Shown here: positions 43,364-51,945 of the stretch, one piece after another
Layout: each line of letters starts with the position of its first letter
How positions within the stretch are numbered: position 1 is the first letter of the stretch
NCBI RefSeq assembly: GCF_002303885.1
Contig: NZ_MRCM01000002.1
Span: 1-64,000 of the forward strand
Length of the DNA stretch: 64,000 nucleotides
Direction of reading: 5' to 3'
Origin: Flavobacterium sp. ACN2
GTDB taxonomy: Bacteria; Bacteroidota; Bacteroidia; Flavobacteriales; Flavobacteriaceae
Made by a program: the position numbers and the translations under genes
The notes under the pieces: model-generated
Told to the model about the DNA's origin: nothing
The model's database searches: none
What the model saw: only the letters and a program-made list of their open reading frames with translations

Positions 43364-44398
43364 ATGAGAAAACAATTTTTATTTATATTTTTAGCCTTGA
43401 TTGTAGCAAATACAAGTCAGGCACAAGGTAAGACTACTCGAATTGGCTACATCGACATGGAATATATTTTAGAAAATGTTTCCGATTATAAAGAAGCTAA
43501 ATCACAATTAGAGCAAAAAGCTCAAAAGTGGAAACAAGAGGTAGAGGCCAAAAAATTAAATATAAATAATTTGAAAGAAAGCTTAAAGACAGAAAAAGCT
43601 TTACTTACAAAAGAATTAATAGAAGAAAGAGAAACCGAAATTAAGTTTCTTGAACAAGAAATGATGGATTATCAGCAGAAACAATTTGGTTCTGATGGAA
43701 ATCTAATGAGACAAAAAGCGGCTTTAGCAAAGCCTATACAGGATCAGGTTTTTACTGCTGTACAAGATATCGCAGAAGCAAAAAATTACGATTTTGTTTT
43801 TGACAAATCATCAGATCTTACAATGCTTTTTAGTAATAAAAGATTTGATATTAGCGATCAGGTTTTAAGAATCTTAAACCGTACTGAAAAACGTGAGCAG
43901 CTAACAAAGAAACAATTGAAAGAGCAAGAAGTTAAAGAAAATCTTGAGAATGCAATTGACGAAAATCCAGCAATGGCTGATCGCCAAAAAGCACTTGACG
44001 AGAAAAGAGCTGCTAGAGAAAAGCTTATTCAAGATAGAAAACTAGAGCAAGAGGCTAAGAGAAAAGAATACGACGATAGAAGAAAAGCCCTGCAAGAAGA
44101 GAGAGACGCGAAAAAAAATGGCACGGTTTCTGGAACAGCTACAACAACAGCCGTTCCTGCTGCAACGAGTGGTGCTGCTAATACAAACTCGACTGCAAAA
44201 ACAGCAACGCCTGATGCCAATGGAGAGACACCTTCAGCTGAACAGTCTGGAATGACAAAAGCAGAAGAAAGACAATTACTTTACGAACAACGTAAAAAAG
44301 AATTGGAAGAAAGAAGAAAGAAAATTTTAGAAGAAAGAGAAGCGGCTAAAAAAGCAAAAGAAGCCGAATCGCAAAAAACAAATACGACCAATAATTAA
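43364..44398 (+). CDS. OmpH/Skp-family chaperone with long basic tail
   Basis: A 344-residue periplasmic protein. Signal peptide 1-20 (NTSQA-Q), then an OmpH domain (about 25-170) with TRIGYIDMEYILENVSDYKEAKSQLEQKAQKW. A tail of about 170 residues follows, first charged coiled coil (KKQLKEQEVKEN, then KRKEYDDRRKALQEERDAK), then a Thr/Ala linker (about 250-285), then another coiled coil (EERQLLYEQRKKELEERRKK). Skp holds unfolded outer-membrane proteins for BamA. The extra tail is more than double the usual Skp length. It lies 42 nt after bamA and 14 nt before a second, normal-length copy. Confidence 0.9.
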   Translation: MRKQFLFIFLALIVANTSQAQGKTTRIGYIDMEYILENVSDYKEAKSQLEQKAQKWKQEVEAKKLNINNLKESLKTEKALLTKELIEERETEIKFLEQEMMDYQQKQFGSDGNLMRQKAALAKPIQDQVFTAVQDIAEAKNYDFVFDKSSDLTMLFSNKRFDISDQVLRILNRTEKREQLTKKQLKEQEVKENLENAIDENPAMADRQKALDEKRAAREKLIQDRKLEQEAKRKEYDDRRKALQEERDAKKNGTVSGTATTTAVPAATSGAANTNSTAKTATPDANGETPSAEQSGMTKAEERQLLYEQRKKELEERRKKILEEREAAKKAKEAESQKTNTTNN

Positions 44399-44412
44399 TT
44401 AATATTTTAAAA

Positions 44413-44916
44413 ATGATGAAACAAATCAAAACTTTACTAATTGCTGCAATTCTTATTTTAGGAGCAAGTAACACAATGAACGCGCAAGCGAAGGTAGCTC
44501 ATGTTGATGTAAGCGAGATCATGTCGAAAATGCCTGCTATGCTAGATGCTCAAAATCAACTGCAAAAATTAAGTGGTACATATGATGCTGAATACAAAAA
44601 AATGGTTGACGAATATCAAGTAAAAATCAAAAAGTACGAAGCTGAAGCTGCAACTGTAACTGATGCTGTAAACGGTGAGCGTTCTAAAGAGGTTCAAGAT
44701 ATGCAAAAGAGAATTGTTGATTACAGAGACAATGCTCAAAAAGAATTACAACAAAAAGAAACTGACATCGTAAAACCATTAATGGAAAAAGTTAGAACTT
44801 CTATTCAAAAAGTAGGAAAAGCTAAAGGTTTCCAATATGTTTTAGACGGTTCTACTTTATTATTAGCTGATGGTCCAAACATCACTGCTGACGTGAAAAA
44901 AGATTTAGGATTCTAA
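44413..44916 (+). CDS. OmpH/Skp-family periplasmic chaperone
   Basis: A 167-residue Skp-like protein. Signal peptide 1-24 (NTMNA-Q); then KVAHVDVSEIMSKMPAMLDAQNQLQ, a long charged helix pair (about 50-125) and a closing KGFQYVLDGSTLLLADGPNITADVKKDLGF beta region. It is the last gene of the porG-uppS-bamA-ompH-ompH operon, closed by a strong terminator. Two ATG codons in a row begin the frame; either could be used. Confidence 0.93.
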   Translation: MMKQIKTLLIAAILILGASNTMNAQAKVAHVDVSEIMSKMPAMLDAQNQLQKLSGTYDAEYKKMVDEYQVKIKKYEAEAATVTDAVNGERSKEVQDMQKRIVDYRDNAQKELQQKETDIVKPLMEKVRTSIQKVGKAKGFQYVLDGSTLLLADGPNITADVKKDLGF

Positions 44917-44937
44917 GAAATTAAATCTCTATAATTA

Positions 44938-44972
44938 AACTGCTCAATTACAAAATTGAGCAGTTTTTTTTT
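44938..44972 (+). terminator. Terminator of the porG-bamA-ompH operon
   Basis: AAACTGCTCAATT pairs with AATTGAGCAGTTT around ACAA and is followed by a T-run. It is a very strong intrinsic terminator. Confidence 0.93.
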
Positions 44973-45050
44973 GCGAAAATTTAAAAGTAATCTTTCAAAT
45001 TATTTCAAGATTTGACTTAACTTAGAATAACGAATTATAGTAAAAAATAT

Positions 45051-45058
45051 TAAATTTG
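45051..45058 (+). promoter_or_regulatory. -7 element (TAAATTTG) of murI, almost at the start codon
   Basis: TAAATTTG ends 4 nt before the murI ATG (45063). If used, the RNA would begin at or beside the ATG. No -33 TTTG is at the right spacing. Confidence 0.4.
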
Positions 45059-45062
45059 CTTT

Positions 45063-45839
45063 ATGATAAACAATAATCCTATAGGCGTTTTTGATTCTGG
45101 TATTGGCGGAACTTCCATTTGGAGCGCCATTCATGATCTTCTTCCAAACGAAAAAACCATTTATTTGGCTGACAATAAAAATGCTCCTTACGGGCAAAGA
45201 ACCAAAGAAGAGATTGTTGCATTGAGCAAAAAAAACGTAGAATTTCTACTAGAGAATAATTGTAAACTAATTGTTGTAGCGTGCAACACTGCAACTACAA
45301 ATGCTATATTTGAACTTCGTGCAGATTATGATGTTCCGTTTGTCGGTATTGAGCCTGCTATTAAACCTGCAGCAAACAATTCTCAAACACAGGTTATCGG
45401 AATTCTAGCTACAAAGGGAACTCTCAACAGCGAATTGTTTAATAAAACTGCTGAGATGTTTCAGAACACTACAATCATTGAGCAAGTTGGCCACGGACTG
45501 GTACAGCTTATTGAAGATGGCAATTTGTATTCGCCAGAAATGACTCAGTTATTAGAATCTTATCTGCGACCTATGATTGAAGCTAATATTGATTATTTGG
45601 TTTTAGGATGCAGCCATTACCCTTATCTAATTCCTCAGATAAAAAAAATTCTCCCAGATCATATTAAAATAATAGATTCAGGAGAAGCTGTTGCGCGTCA
45701 GACTAAAAATCTGCTACGTGATAAAGTTGGTTTTTCTGAAAGTGCAGATCATGATCCTATATTTTATGTCAACTCAAACCCAAAAGTTTTGGAGTCAATT
45801 TTAGAATATAAATATCCCGTAATCAAAAAAGACTTTTAA
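45063..45839 (+). CDS. murI: Glutamate racemase
   Basis: A 258-residue cofactor-independent racemase that makes D-glutamate for peptidoglycan. The two catalytic cysteines are Cys74 in VVACNTAT and Cys183 in LGCSHYP, with the neighbouring His185. The N-terminal IGVFDSGIGG (D11, S12) and the APYGQRT loop are also present. Full length. It follows the envelope operon but is separated by a terminator. It is convergent with the barrel/DUF4270 pair, with only 4 nt between the stops (45839 and 45844). Confidence 0.97.
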   Translation: MINNNPIGVFDSGIGGTSIWSAIHDLLPNEKTIYLADNKNAPYGQRTKEEIVALSKKNVEFLLENNCKLIVVACNTATTNAIFELRADYDVPFVGIEPAIKPAANNSQTQVIGILATKGTLNSELFNKTAEMFQNTTIIEQVGHGLVQLIEDGNLYSPEMTQLLESYLRPMIEANIDYLVLGCSHYPYLIPQIKKILPDHIKIIDSGEAVARQTKNLLRDKVGFSESADHDPIFYVNSNPKVLESILEYKYPVIKKDF

Positions 45840-45843
45840 ATCA

Positions 45844-47079
45844 TTATTCAAACTTTCGCTTGACGAACCAAATTCCGTCCAGCGACAAATTGATTGATAT
45901 TTTATGGTAATTTTCTTTTATTAAATCATTTGCAATTCGGCCTTTCTGCCCATAAGAATACGAAATGTTAAGTGACGAAAATGTATTTTCGATTGGCAAG
46001 TTTAATCCAATAGAAACAGATGCATTATTGACACGATGTTTATCAACTTCAAGATAGCCATTATCAAAATTTACACCTGCAGAATACCCTACTCTATCCC
46101 AATATTTCCTAATATTCTTTTTAGCATTATAGGAAATTCCTAGTGCAAAACGGTCTTGATTTACAAATTCTCCATAAAGTTCAGATTGCTTTGTGCTATC
46201 CCAGAAACTCTTCTCATAATCTAAAGTTAGATTCAAATTATTTTTAAATCGTTTACTGACTCCAAAACCTAGCTCTAAAGGCATATAATAATCGTCTGTA
46301 TCTGTAGCTACATTGGTTTCTACAGCAGTCTCCACTTCATCTGCAATACTTGTTACCGACTGCACTTTGGAAGCTTTTATTCTTGAAGGAACTTTAACTG
46401 TTGTCCCGATTGTAAAAGTGGAATCTATTTTGAATTGCCCTCCTAATGTTGCGCGTACGCCATTATAATCTGTTTTTTTATGTATGGTTGTAATGGCATT
46501 CGAAATCAAAAAAGCACGATCGTCTACTGTGTTTCCAAAAAGAAACGTTCCTGTTGCCCCCAATGTTAATTTTTTTCCAAATCTATATCCGTATGAAAAA
46601 TCCAAATTGTTTAAACCTCCAGATCCCTGTGCCGTCACATAATAATATTCCTGGCTATCGGCAATTGGAAGTTTTAAATTTGAAATCTTAAACACCGAAC
46701 TAGAATACGGACGAAGTGCTAAACTAAAACCAGAATTTTTAGTAACTGGAAAAGCAAAAGCCAAATGAGAAAATTGAAAATTATTTCGCTTTTCTGTACG
46801 AGTACTGCTCTGATAGGTTGTCGCAATGGCTTTCCCTCCAATATCAAAAAGAAAGTGATTCTGATACATAAATCCTAAAGATGCTGGATTTAGATTATTG
46901 ATAAAAGTATCTGAAGGCAAAGCAATTCCAGAACCACCAATTGAAGGCAAATTACCAAAATCTGAATCATACAAGCTTCCAACACCATAAAGTGAGTATG
47001 GAGAACTTGAGATACTTTGAGAAAACGAAGTCAGCGACATTAAAAGGAAGCAACTCCATAAAACAATTTTATTTTTCAT
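45844..47079 (-). CDS. Outer-membrane beta-barrel protein (FadL/OmpP1-like)
   Basis: A 411-residue protein with signal peptide 1-20 (LTSFS-Q). The start SSPYSLYGVGSLYDSDFGNLPSIGGSGIAL and NNLNPASLGF (an N-P-A-x-L motif) is typical of FadL/OmpP1-like barrels in Bacteroidota, followed by about 14 amphipathic strands. It lacks the terminal Phe (ends VKRKFE). A transport or channel role is expected; the ligand is unknown. It begins at the base right after the stop of the DUF4270 gene, so the two are co-translated and probably act together at the outer membrane. Confidence 0.8.
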   Translation of the reverse strand: MKNKIVLWSCFLLMSLTSFSQSISSSPYSLYGVGSLYDSDFGNLPSIGGSGIALPSDTFINNLNPASLGFMYQNHFLFDIGGKAIATTYQSSTRTEKRNNFQFSHLAFAFPVTKNSGFSLALRPYSSSVFKISNLKLPIADSQEYYYVTAQGSGGLNNLDFSYGYRFGKKLTLGATGTFLFGNTVDDRAFLISNAITTIHKKTDYNGVRATLGGQFKIDSTFTIGTTVKVPSRIKASKVQSVTSIADEVETAVETNVATDTDDYYMPLELGFGVSKRFKNNLNLTLDYEKSFWDSTKQSELYGEFVNQDRFALGISYNAKKNIRKYWDRVGYSAGVNFDNGYLEVDKHRVNNASVSIGLNLPIENTFSSLNISYSYGQKGRIANDLIKENYHKISINLSLDGIWFVKRKFE

Positions 47080-48408
47080 TTAATAAGAGATGTAATAAAT
47101 TTTGAGCTGAATTTTGTTGTCGACATGTTTTTGATTTCCTAAAACAATTCGATTAACCGATTTAGAAATCGAAGGTAATGTCAGAATAAGCGATGATCTA
47201 GAATCGGCTTGTTTAAGCATTTCTTTTTGAAGAAAAGCGCCAATCGGAATTGTATAGCCTAAATTTTCATTAAACTCGTCACTCTTTTTGTTCAATATTC
47301 CATAGACAGTGGTTCCAGCAGAATTTACCAATGTCCCGCTTATTCGATTCAGATTATCTCCAATATAAACCGCCAAAGAATCTGCCAACGGATATTTGTC
47401 TGAATAAGAATTATTGATTGGTTTAACGAACAATTCGGCATTTACAATAGCTCCGTTGGTCGAGATATTTTTAAACTGCTTAATATTCGGAAATTCAACT
47501 CTGCAGGCAACTCCTGTTCCTGACTGAATAAATCCTTGGTTATTGGTTAACTTACTGGAGAGATTACTGCTAGAAACGGGAAGATTTTGCAGTATGGTTC
47601 CCGTTTTATCCAGAGAAATAGAATTGAACTGTTTTGTATTGTCAATAATTGTAAAATCGAGATAATAAGAGGCTTGATCTGCATCTCCTTTATATTTTGA
47701 ATAATACAATCGAATTTTACTGTTTCCCCCACTAAATCCGATTACACTAGAAGAATTGGATGTGTCTGGAACCAAAACAAGTCCTTTTAAATATTCGGTA
47801 AAACTATCTAAATCTGTAACTTCTTTCTTTTTTACTTTCTGAAAGAGAGCTTCTCCAAACTCATCATTCATTTTAATATTTATAGAGTCCTTTTGTGTTG
47901 GTCTTGGCACAAAGGATATCTTTCCCAAGCTTTCAGAACTATAATTAAATGCCGAATTGTTGTATAAATCACTCTCGCCAGTATTGGCCTTAATTTTTTG
48001 AAGCAAACGATGAATATCAAATGTTTGAACTTTTGTAGTATCTCCATAATAATACTTGTCATATTTAAGAATCATCGAAATAGAATCGAAAACATAATTT
48101 ACAGCGTCAGTATCAGAGCCTGCACTGTTTAAGGTATAAATATTGCTTGAAACCTGAAAATAGCTGTTTGATTTGACTTTCCCAAAAATAGGATCATCAT
48201 AATTTCCAACCAAGATTCTGTTTTTAGCCGAAGTTACCAGCGAGTCAAAATTGATTGTTGACATTTCTACTGTCACAGTATCTATCATAATTACTTTATT
48301 GCTTAAAGCTAGATAATCTGAACCAACAGTAAATTCTCCAGTATCTGTATCTGTACCACATGAAAATAGGGTAAATACAAAAAGCAGTATCAATATAAAC
48401 TTGTGCAT
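47080..48408 (-). CDS. DUF4270 lipoprotein
   Basis: A 442-residue lipoprotein (FTLFSCGTD, Cys17) of the DUF4270 family. The family pattern DTVTVEMSTINFDSLVTSAKNRILVGNYDDPIFGKVKSNSYFQ starts near residue 43. Many short beta segments follow, with a C-terminal RIVLGNQKHVDNKIQLKIYYISY strand. The function of the family is unknown; the acidic +2 region (GTDTDTGE) suggests surface export. It abuts the barrel gene downstream with no gap. Confidence 0.85.
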   Translation of the reverse strand: MHKFILILLFVFTLFSCGTDTDTGEFTVGSDYLALSNKVIMIDTVTVEMSTINFDSLVTSAKNRILVGNYDDPIFGKVKSNSYFQVSSNIYTLNSAGSDTDAVNYVFDSISMILKYDKYYYGDTTKVQTFDIHRLLQKIKANTGESDLYNNSAFNYSSESLGKISFVPRPTQKDSINIKMNDEFGEALFQKVKKKEVTDLDSFTEYLKGLVLVPDTSNSSSVIGFSGGNSKIRLYYSKYKGDADQASYYLDFTIIDNTKQFNSISLDKTGTILQNLPVSSSNLSSKLTNNQGFIQSGTGVACRVEFPNIKQFKNISTNGAIVNAELFVKPINNSYSDKYPLADSLAVYIGDNLNRISGTLVNSAGTTVYGILNKKSDEFNENLGYTIPIGAFLQKEMLKQADSRSSLILTLPSISKSVNRIVLGNQKHVDNKIQLKIYYISY

Positions 48409-48614
48409 AATTTAATTTTTGGGCAAATATAAATTGTGCACTTTGGCAACACACTATAACATATACTATCGCGCTTTTTTAAGCTACAAATTGCGCAAAA
48501 CGATCTATGATCTGAATTCTATTCTCAAATTCTAATTCGACCTTAAAAACAGCGATTTTGTCTATCAAAACACGTCATATATATATCTTCTTTTTTTTAA
48601 GGGCTCCATCCATC

Positions 48615-48622
48615 TAATTTTG
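48615..48622 (+). promoter_or_regulatory. -7 element (TAATTTTG) of the sensing locus
   Basis: TAATTTTG matches TAnnTTTG, 18 nt before the first gene of the 48.6-53.5 kb group. The rest of the 231-nt gap (48409-48639) shows nothing else I can name. Confidence 0.5.
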
Positions 48623-48639
48623 AACCAATAAAATAAATA

Positions 48640-49479
48640 ATGAAAGTAAGGTTTTTAGTTTGTTCTCTTTTTTTGATTTCGTTTTTAAGTTTAAAAGCTC
48701 AGGAAAACTTTAGCGCTACGGTAAATTTTAAAACTGAGCCAACAGAAAAGATAAATTTTAGCGAAACAGATGTTGCTGTTTTTTATCAGAAGAAACTAGG
48801 AACAAAAAGCAAAATAGCGAACACGTTAGAATATTCTAATTTGAAGGTGAATTACGAATTCAATCCCTATAATTTTTATGCGGATGAGGATAAATTCAAT
48901 CAAGTTCAAAACAAATTCGAATATTCGTCTGAAATAACAGAAAAAACTAAATGGCAGTTTTCTATTATTCCGACAGCAAATTTCCAGAGCAAACTGGATT
49001 TTTCGGACTTGACAGTTCTAGGAAGTTTGACAATAAACCAACAGTTGAGTTCAAAAATAAATTTAATTGTCGGAGCTGGCAGAACATCGATTTTTGGAGC
49101 GCCAAAAATAACGCCGATTGTGGTTTTTGATTATAAAATGAATGACCAAACCGATTTTAAAATTGGATTCCCAGATTCGAGAATTTCTTATTCTAATAAT
49201 GATCGAAACCAATTCAGTCTGACGAATAGTTTTAATGGAAATTTTTATCATTTGAACGAAACAAACACAGATAGCAATGCCAAAAAAGCAGTTTTATCGC
49301 AAATGACATCGGCTTTAGAATATGAAAGAAATGTTACCGGCAATTGGTTTTTAAATTTTAAAGCCGGTTACGATTTCAACAAAAAATACAATTTACTAGA
49401 TAACAGTGACCATAAAGTATATGACTATAATAGCGGAAATGGTTATGTTTTAGGAATAGGGATCAAATACAAACAATAA
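48640..49479 (+). CDS. Putative outer-membrane beta-barrel protein (DUF6268-like)
   Basis: A 279-residue protein with signal peptide 1-20 (LSLKA-Q). The rest is amphipathic beta structure, in about 12 strands, with a final YVLGIGIKYKQ strand. The pattern SATVNFKTEPTEKINFSETDVAVFYQKKLG at the start resembles the DUF6268 group of putative outer-membrane proteins, but I cannot be sure. No enzyme motif is seen. It is first in a tight gene series: the kelch lipoprotein follows after 14 nt. It may be the outer-membrane anchor or channel of this locus. Confidence 0.7.
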   Translation: MKVRFLVCSLFLISFLSLKAQENFSATVNFKTEPTEKINFSETDVAVFYQKKLGTKSKIANTLEYSNLKVNYEFNPYNFYADEDKFNQVQNKFEYSSEITEKTKWQFSIIPTANFQSKLDFSDLTVLGSLTINQQLSSKINLIVGAGRTSIFGAPKITPIVVFDYKMNDQTDFKIGFPDSRISYSNNDRNQFSLTNSFNGNFYHLNETNTDSNAKKAVLSQMTSALEYERNVTGNWFLNFKAGYDFNKKYNLLDNSDHKVYDYNSGNGYVLGIGIKYKQ

Positions 49480-49493
49480 ATATTAAATACACT

Positions 49494-50501
49494 ATGATTA
49501 ATCTAAAAAAAGGAATTTTATTCACCGCGCTTTTTTCAAGCCTCTTTTTGATAAGCTGCAGCAATGATAATGATGATGATGATTTGATGGGTAACTGGAT
49601 TAAAAAATCAGCTTTTGACGGTCCTGCAAGATCTAGTGCAACAAGTTTCGTTATCGGAGATTATGCTTATGTAGTTGGTGGCTATACTGGCGATGTTTAT
49701 TTAAAAGATTTATGGGTTTATAACTCAAACGGAGATTACTGGGAGCAAAAAGCAGATTTTGGAGGCGTAGGAAGAAGTTCTGCGTCTAGTTTTGCATTAA
49801 ATGAGAAAGGTTATGTTGGTCTTGGTTATGATGGAACGAACAAACTGAAAGACTTTTACCAATATGATCCTTCTGCAAATAGCTGGACACAAAAAACAGA
49901 TTTTGCAGGAACAGCGCGTTATGCCGCCGTAGGTTTTCAAGTTGGCGGTAAAGCCTATTTTGGAACAGGTTACGACGGAAACTATTTGAAAGATTTCTAT
50001 CAATACGATGATCAGGCAAATACGTGGACTCTGGTAAATGGTTTTAGCGGCAACAAAAGACGAAATGCAACGGTCTTTACAATTGCAGACAAAGCATATT
50101 TAGTTACTGGTGTAAATAATGGAGTTTATCAGGAGGATTTCTGGGAATTTGATCCAGCGACAGATGTCTGGACCAGAAAAAGAGACGTTGACAAAGATAC
50201 AGATGACGATTACAGCTACAATGATGATTATGCTATTGTACGTTCTAATGCTTCAAGCTTTTCTATGAATGGATTAGGATACATTATAGGTGGTGAAAAC
50301 ATAAAAACAGTTTGGGAGTACAATCCGTCAACTGATTTATGGACAGAAAGAACTCCAATGGAAGGCGCTACAAGAACAGATGCTGTTGGTTTTGCCATCA
50401 ACAACCGTGGGTTCTATATGTTAGGAAGAGTTGGCTCTACTTATTTTGATGATGCATGGGAGTTTAGCCCATTAGACGAACAAAGCGACGATGATAATTA
50501 A
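49494..50501 (+). CDS. Kelch-repeat lipoprotein
   Basis: A 335-residue lipoprotein (FLISCSNDNDDDD, Cys22) with a strongly acidic stretch after the Cys, a mark of surface export in Flavobacteria. Six or so kelch repeats follow, with recurring units such as ARSSATSFVIGDYAYVVGGY..., FYQYDPSANSWTQKTDF and WEFDPATDVWTRK, predicting a six-bladed beta-propeller. It ends with an acidic tail (DEQSDDDN). A ligand-binding propeller on the cell surface is the likely role. Its 3' end overlaps the next gene by 11 nt, so they are translationally coupled. Confidence 0.87.
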   Translation: MINLKKGILFTALFSSLFLISCSNDNDDDDLMGNWIKKSAFDGPARSSATSFVIGDYAYVVGGYTGDVYLKDLWVYNSNGDYWEQKADFGGVGRSSASSFALNEKGYVGLGYDGTNKLKDFYQYDPSANSWTQKTDFAGTARYAAVGFQVGGKAYFGTGYDGNYLKDFYQYDDQANTWTLVNGFSGNKRRNATVFTIADKAYLVTGVNNGVYQEDFWEFDPATDVWTRKRDVDKDTDDDYSYNDDYAIVRSNASSFSMNGLGYIIGGENIKTVWEYNPSTDLWTERTPMEGATRTDAVGFAINNRGFYMLGRVGSTYFDDAWEFSPLDEQSDDDN

Positions 50502-50817
50502 TATTAAACAATTCTTCTGGAGTAACATCCAGAAGAGTTTTGTAGTTTTTGCTATTCTATTTTTCATCGCTTGTGCGAAAAAAGAAACTTTAACAACGGC
50601 TTCTTTTAAAACAAACTCCGGTTGGGGATACACCATTGCCTACAAGGAAAAAGTTTTAATTAAACAGTCTGTTATTCCCGTAATAAGCGACACTAAAAGT
50701 TTTGAAACAGAAACAGATGCTCTAAAAGTTGCAGATCTTGTTAAGCAGAAACTCAAACAAAACTTATCTCCAACGGTAACCAAAAATGAATTAATTTTAT
50801 TAAAAATAAAATTGTAA
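50491..50817 (+). CDS. DUF4907 protein
   Basis: A 108-residue protein with a lipoprotein-like signal (FFIACAKKE, Cys28). The DUF4907 core reads GWGYTIAYKEKVLIKQSVIPVISDTKSFETETDALKVADLVKQKL, and the end is SPTVTKNELILLKI. The family has no known function; it is often found next to kelch proteins and histidine kinases in Bacteroidota, as here. It overlaps the kelch gene by 11 nt, and its stop is directly followed by the ATG of the kinase, so the three genes form one unit. Confidence 0.82.
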   Translation: MIINIKQFFWSNIQKSFVVFAILFFIACAKKETLTTASFKTNSGWGYTIAYKEKVLIKQSVIPVISDTKSFETETDALKVADLVKQKLKQNLSPTVTKNELILLKIKL

Positions 50818-51933
50818 ATGCAGATCGATACCATTAAAAATACAGGCTATAACAAAATATTGTTCCATTCTATGATATGGATTTTCTTTATTTTAACTTC
50901 TTTGATTCAATTTTACGAAAGTCCATTTAAACTCGACAGCGATTTTTACGCCCAATGGCTTTCTGGAATTTTATTGTTTTATCTGAACTATTTTTATTTG
51001 GTTCCCAATTATCTGTTGCAAAAAAAATATTGGCTGTATGGTATATTTGTTGTTGGCCTGATTGTACTATTTATGGTAATAAGATTTAATTATTTTGTTC
51101 CTGAATTTAGACATTTAAGACCTGAAAATGCAATGTATGCTAAGACCGTTATTCGTGACCCCCATTTTTTTCCGAGAGACGGTCGAATGCATCACAGAGT
51201 AGAAATGAGACAGCCGTTTTTTTTTAAGATTGCTCCTTCATTTTTCTACATCCTGATCATTACCATTTCAGCAATCATTAGAACATTAACTGAATTTTAT
51301 AATAATCAGCAAAATAAACTGATTGCCGAAACACATAGAACAAATACAGAATTGATTTATCTGCGCAAACAAACCAATCCGCATTTTTTATTCAATTCTT
51401 TAAACAGTATTTATTCTTTGGCACACAAAAAATCTGATTTGGTCCCTGATGCCATCGTGACCTTGTCTGAACTGATGCGCTACATGCTGTATGAGACAGA
51501 TAACAAAACGGTGGCTTTAGAAAAAGAAGTCAATTATATCCAGAATTACATAGAGTTACAAAAGCTACGATTAAATAATATCGAAGACATTGTTATCAAC
51601 GTACATGGCGATACTAAAAATAAATTTATTGAGCCTTTGTTACTGATTTCTTTTGTTGAAAATGCCTTTAAGTATGGAACAGATTATAAAGGCGCAGCTC
51701 ATGTAAAAATTAAGATTCTAATTACAGATCATAATCTGGATTTCTGGATTGAAAACACCATTGAGAATTACGTAAAAGATCCTGAAAACTCAGGAATCGG
51801 ATTGGTAAATATTCAAAGCCGTCTTGATCTTTTATATCCTAACGCACACGAACTAACCATTACTCAGGATAATGAATATTACCGAGTTCATTTGAATTTA
51901 AAGTTGGACGAAATTAAAACCGCAATACATTAA
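50818..51933 (+). CDS. LytS/YehU-type sensor histidine kinase
   Basis: A 371-residue membrane kinase. Four transmembrane helices (about 17-35, 49-66, 72-92, 140-158) are followed by a coiled linker, and the His_kinase domain has the phospho-acceptor His189 in RKQTNPHFLFNSLNSIYSL. The ATPase part shows EPLLLISFVENAFKYG (N box) and GIGLVNIQSRLDLLYP (G box). A 40-residue loop between helices 3 and 4 is rich in Arg and His (RPENAMYAKTVIRDPHFF) and faces the periplasm. The partner is the LytTR regulator two genes on. The ATG abuts the DUF4907 stop with no gap. Confidence 0.92.
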   Translation: MQIDTIKNTGYNKILFHSMIWIFFILTSLIQFYESPFKLDSDFYAQWLSGILLFYLNYFYLVPNYLLQKKYWLYGIFVVGLIVLFMVIRFNYFVPEFRHLRPENAMYAKTVIRDPHFFPRDGRMHHRVEMRQPFFFKIAPSFFYILIITISAIIRTLTEFYNNQQNKLIAETHRTNTELIYLRKQTNPHFLFNSLNSIYSLAHKKSDLVPDAIVTLSELMRYMLYETDNKTVALEKEVNYIQNYIELQKLRLNNIEDIVINVHGDTKNKFIEPLLLISFVENAFKYGTDYKGAAHVKIKILITDHNLDFWIENTIENYVKDPENSGIGLVNIQSRLDLLYPNAHELTITQDNEYYRVHLNLKLDEIKTAIH

Positions 51934-51945
51934 ACAAAACTGATT

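Noticed and set aside
49494..50501. Galactose oxidase for the kelch protein
   Set aside because: The kelch propeller is visible but none of the copper-site residues of galactose oxidase is.
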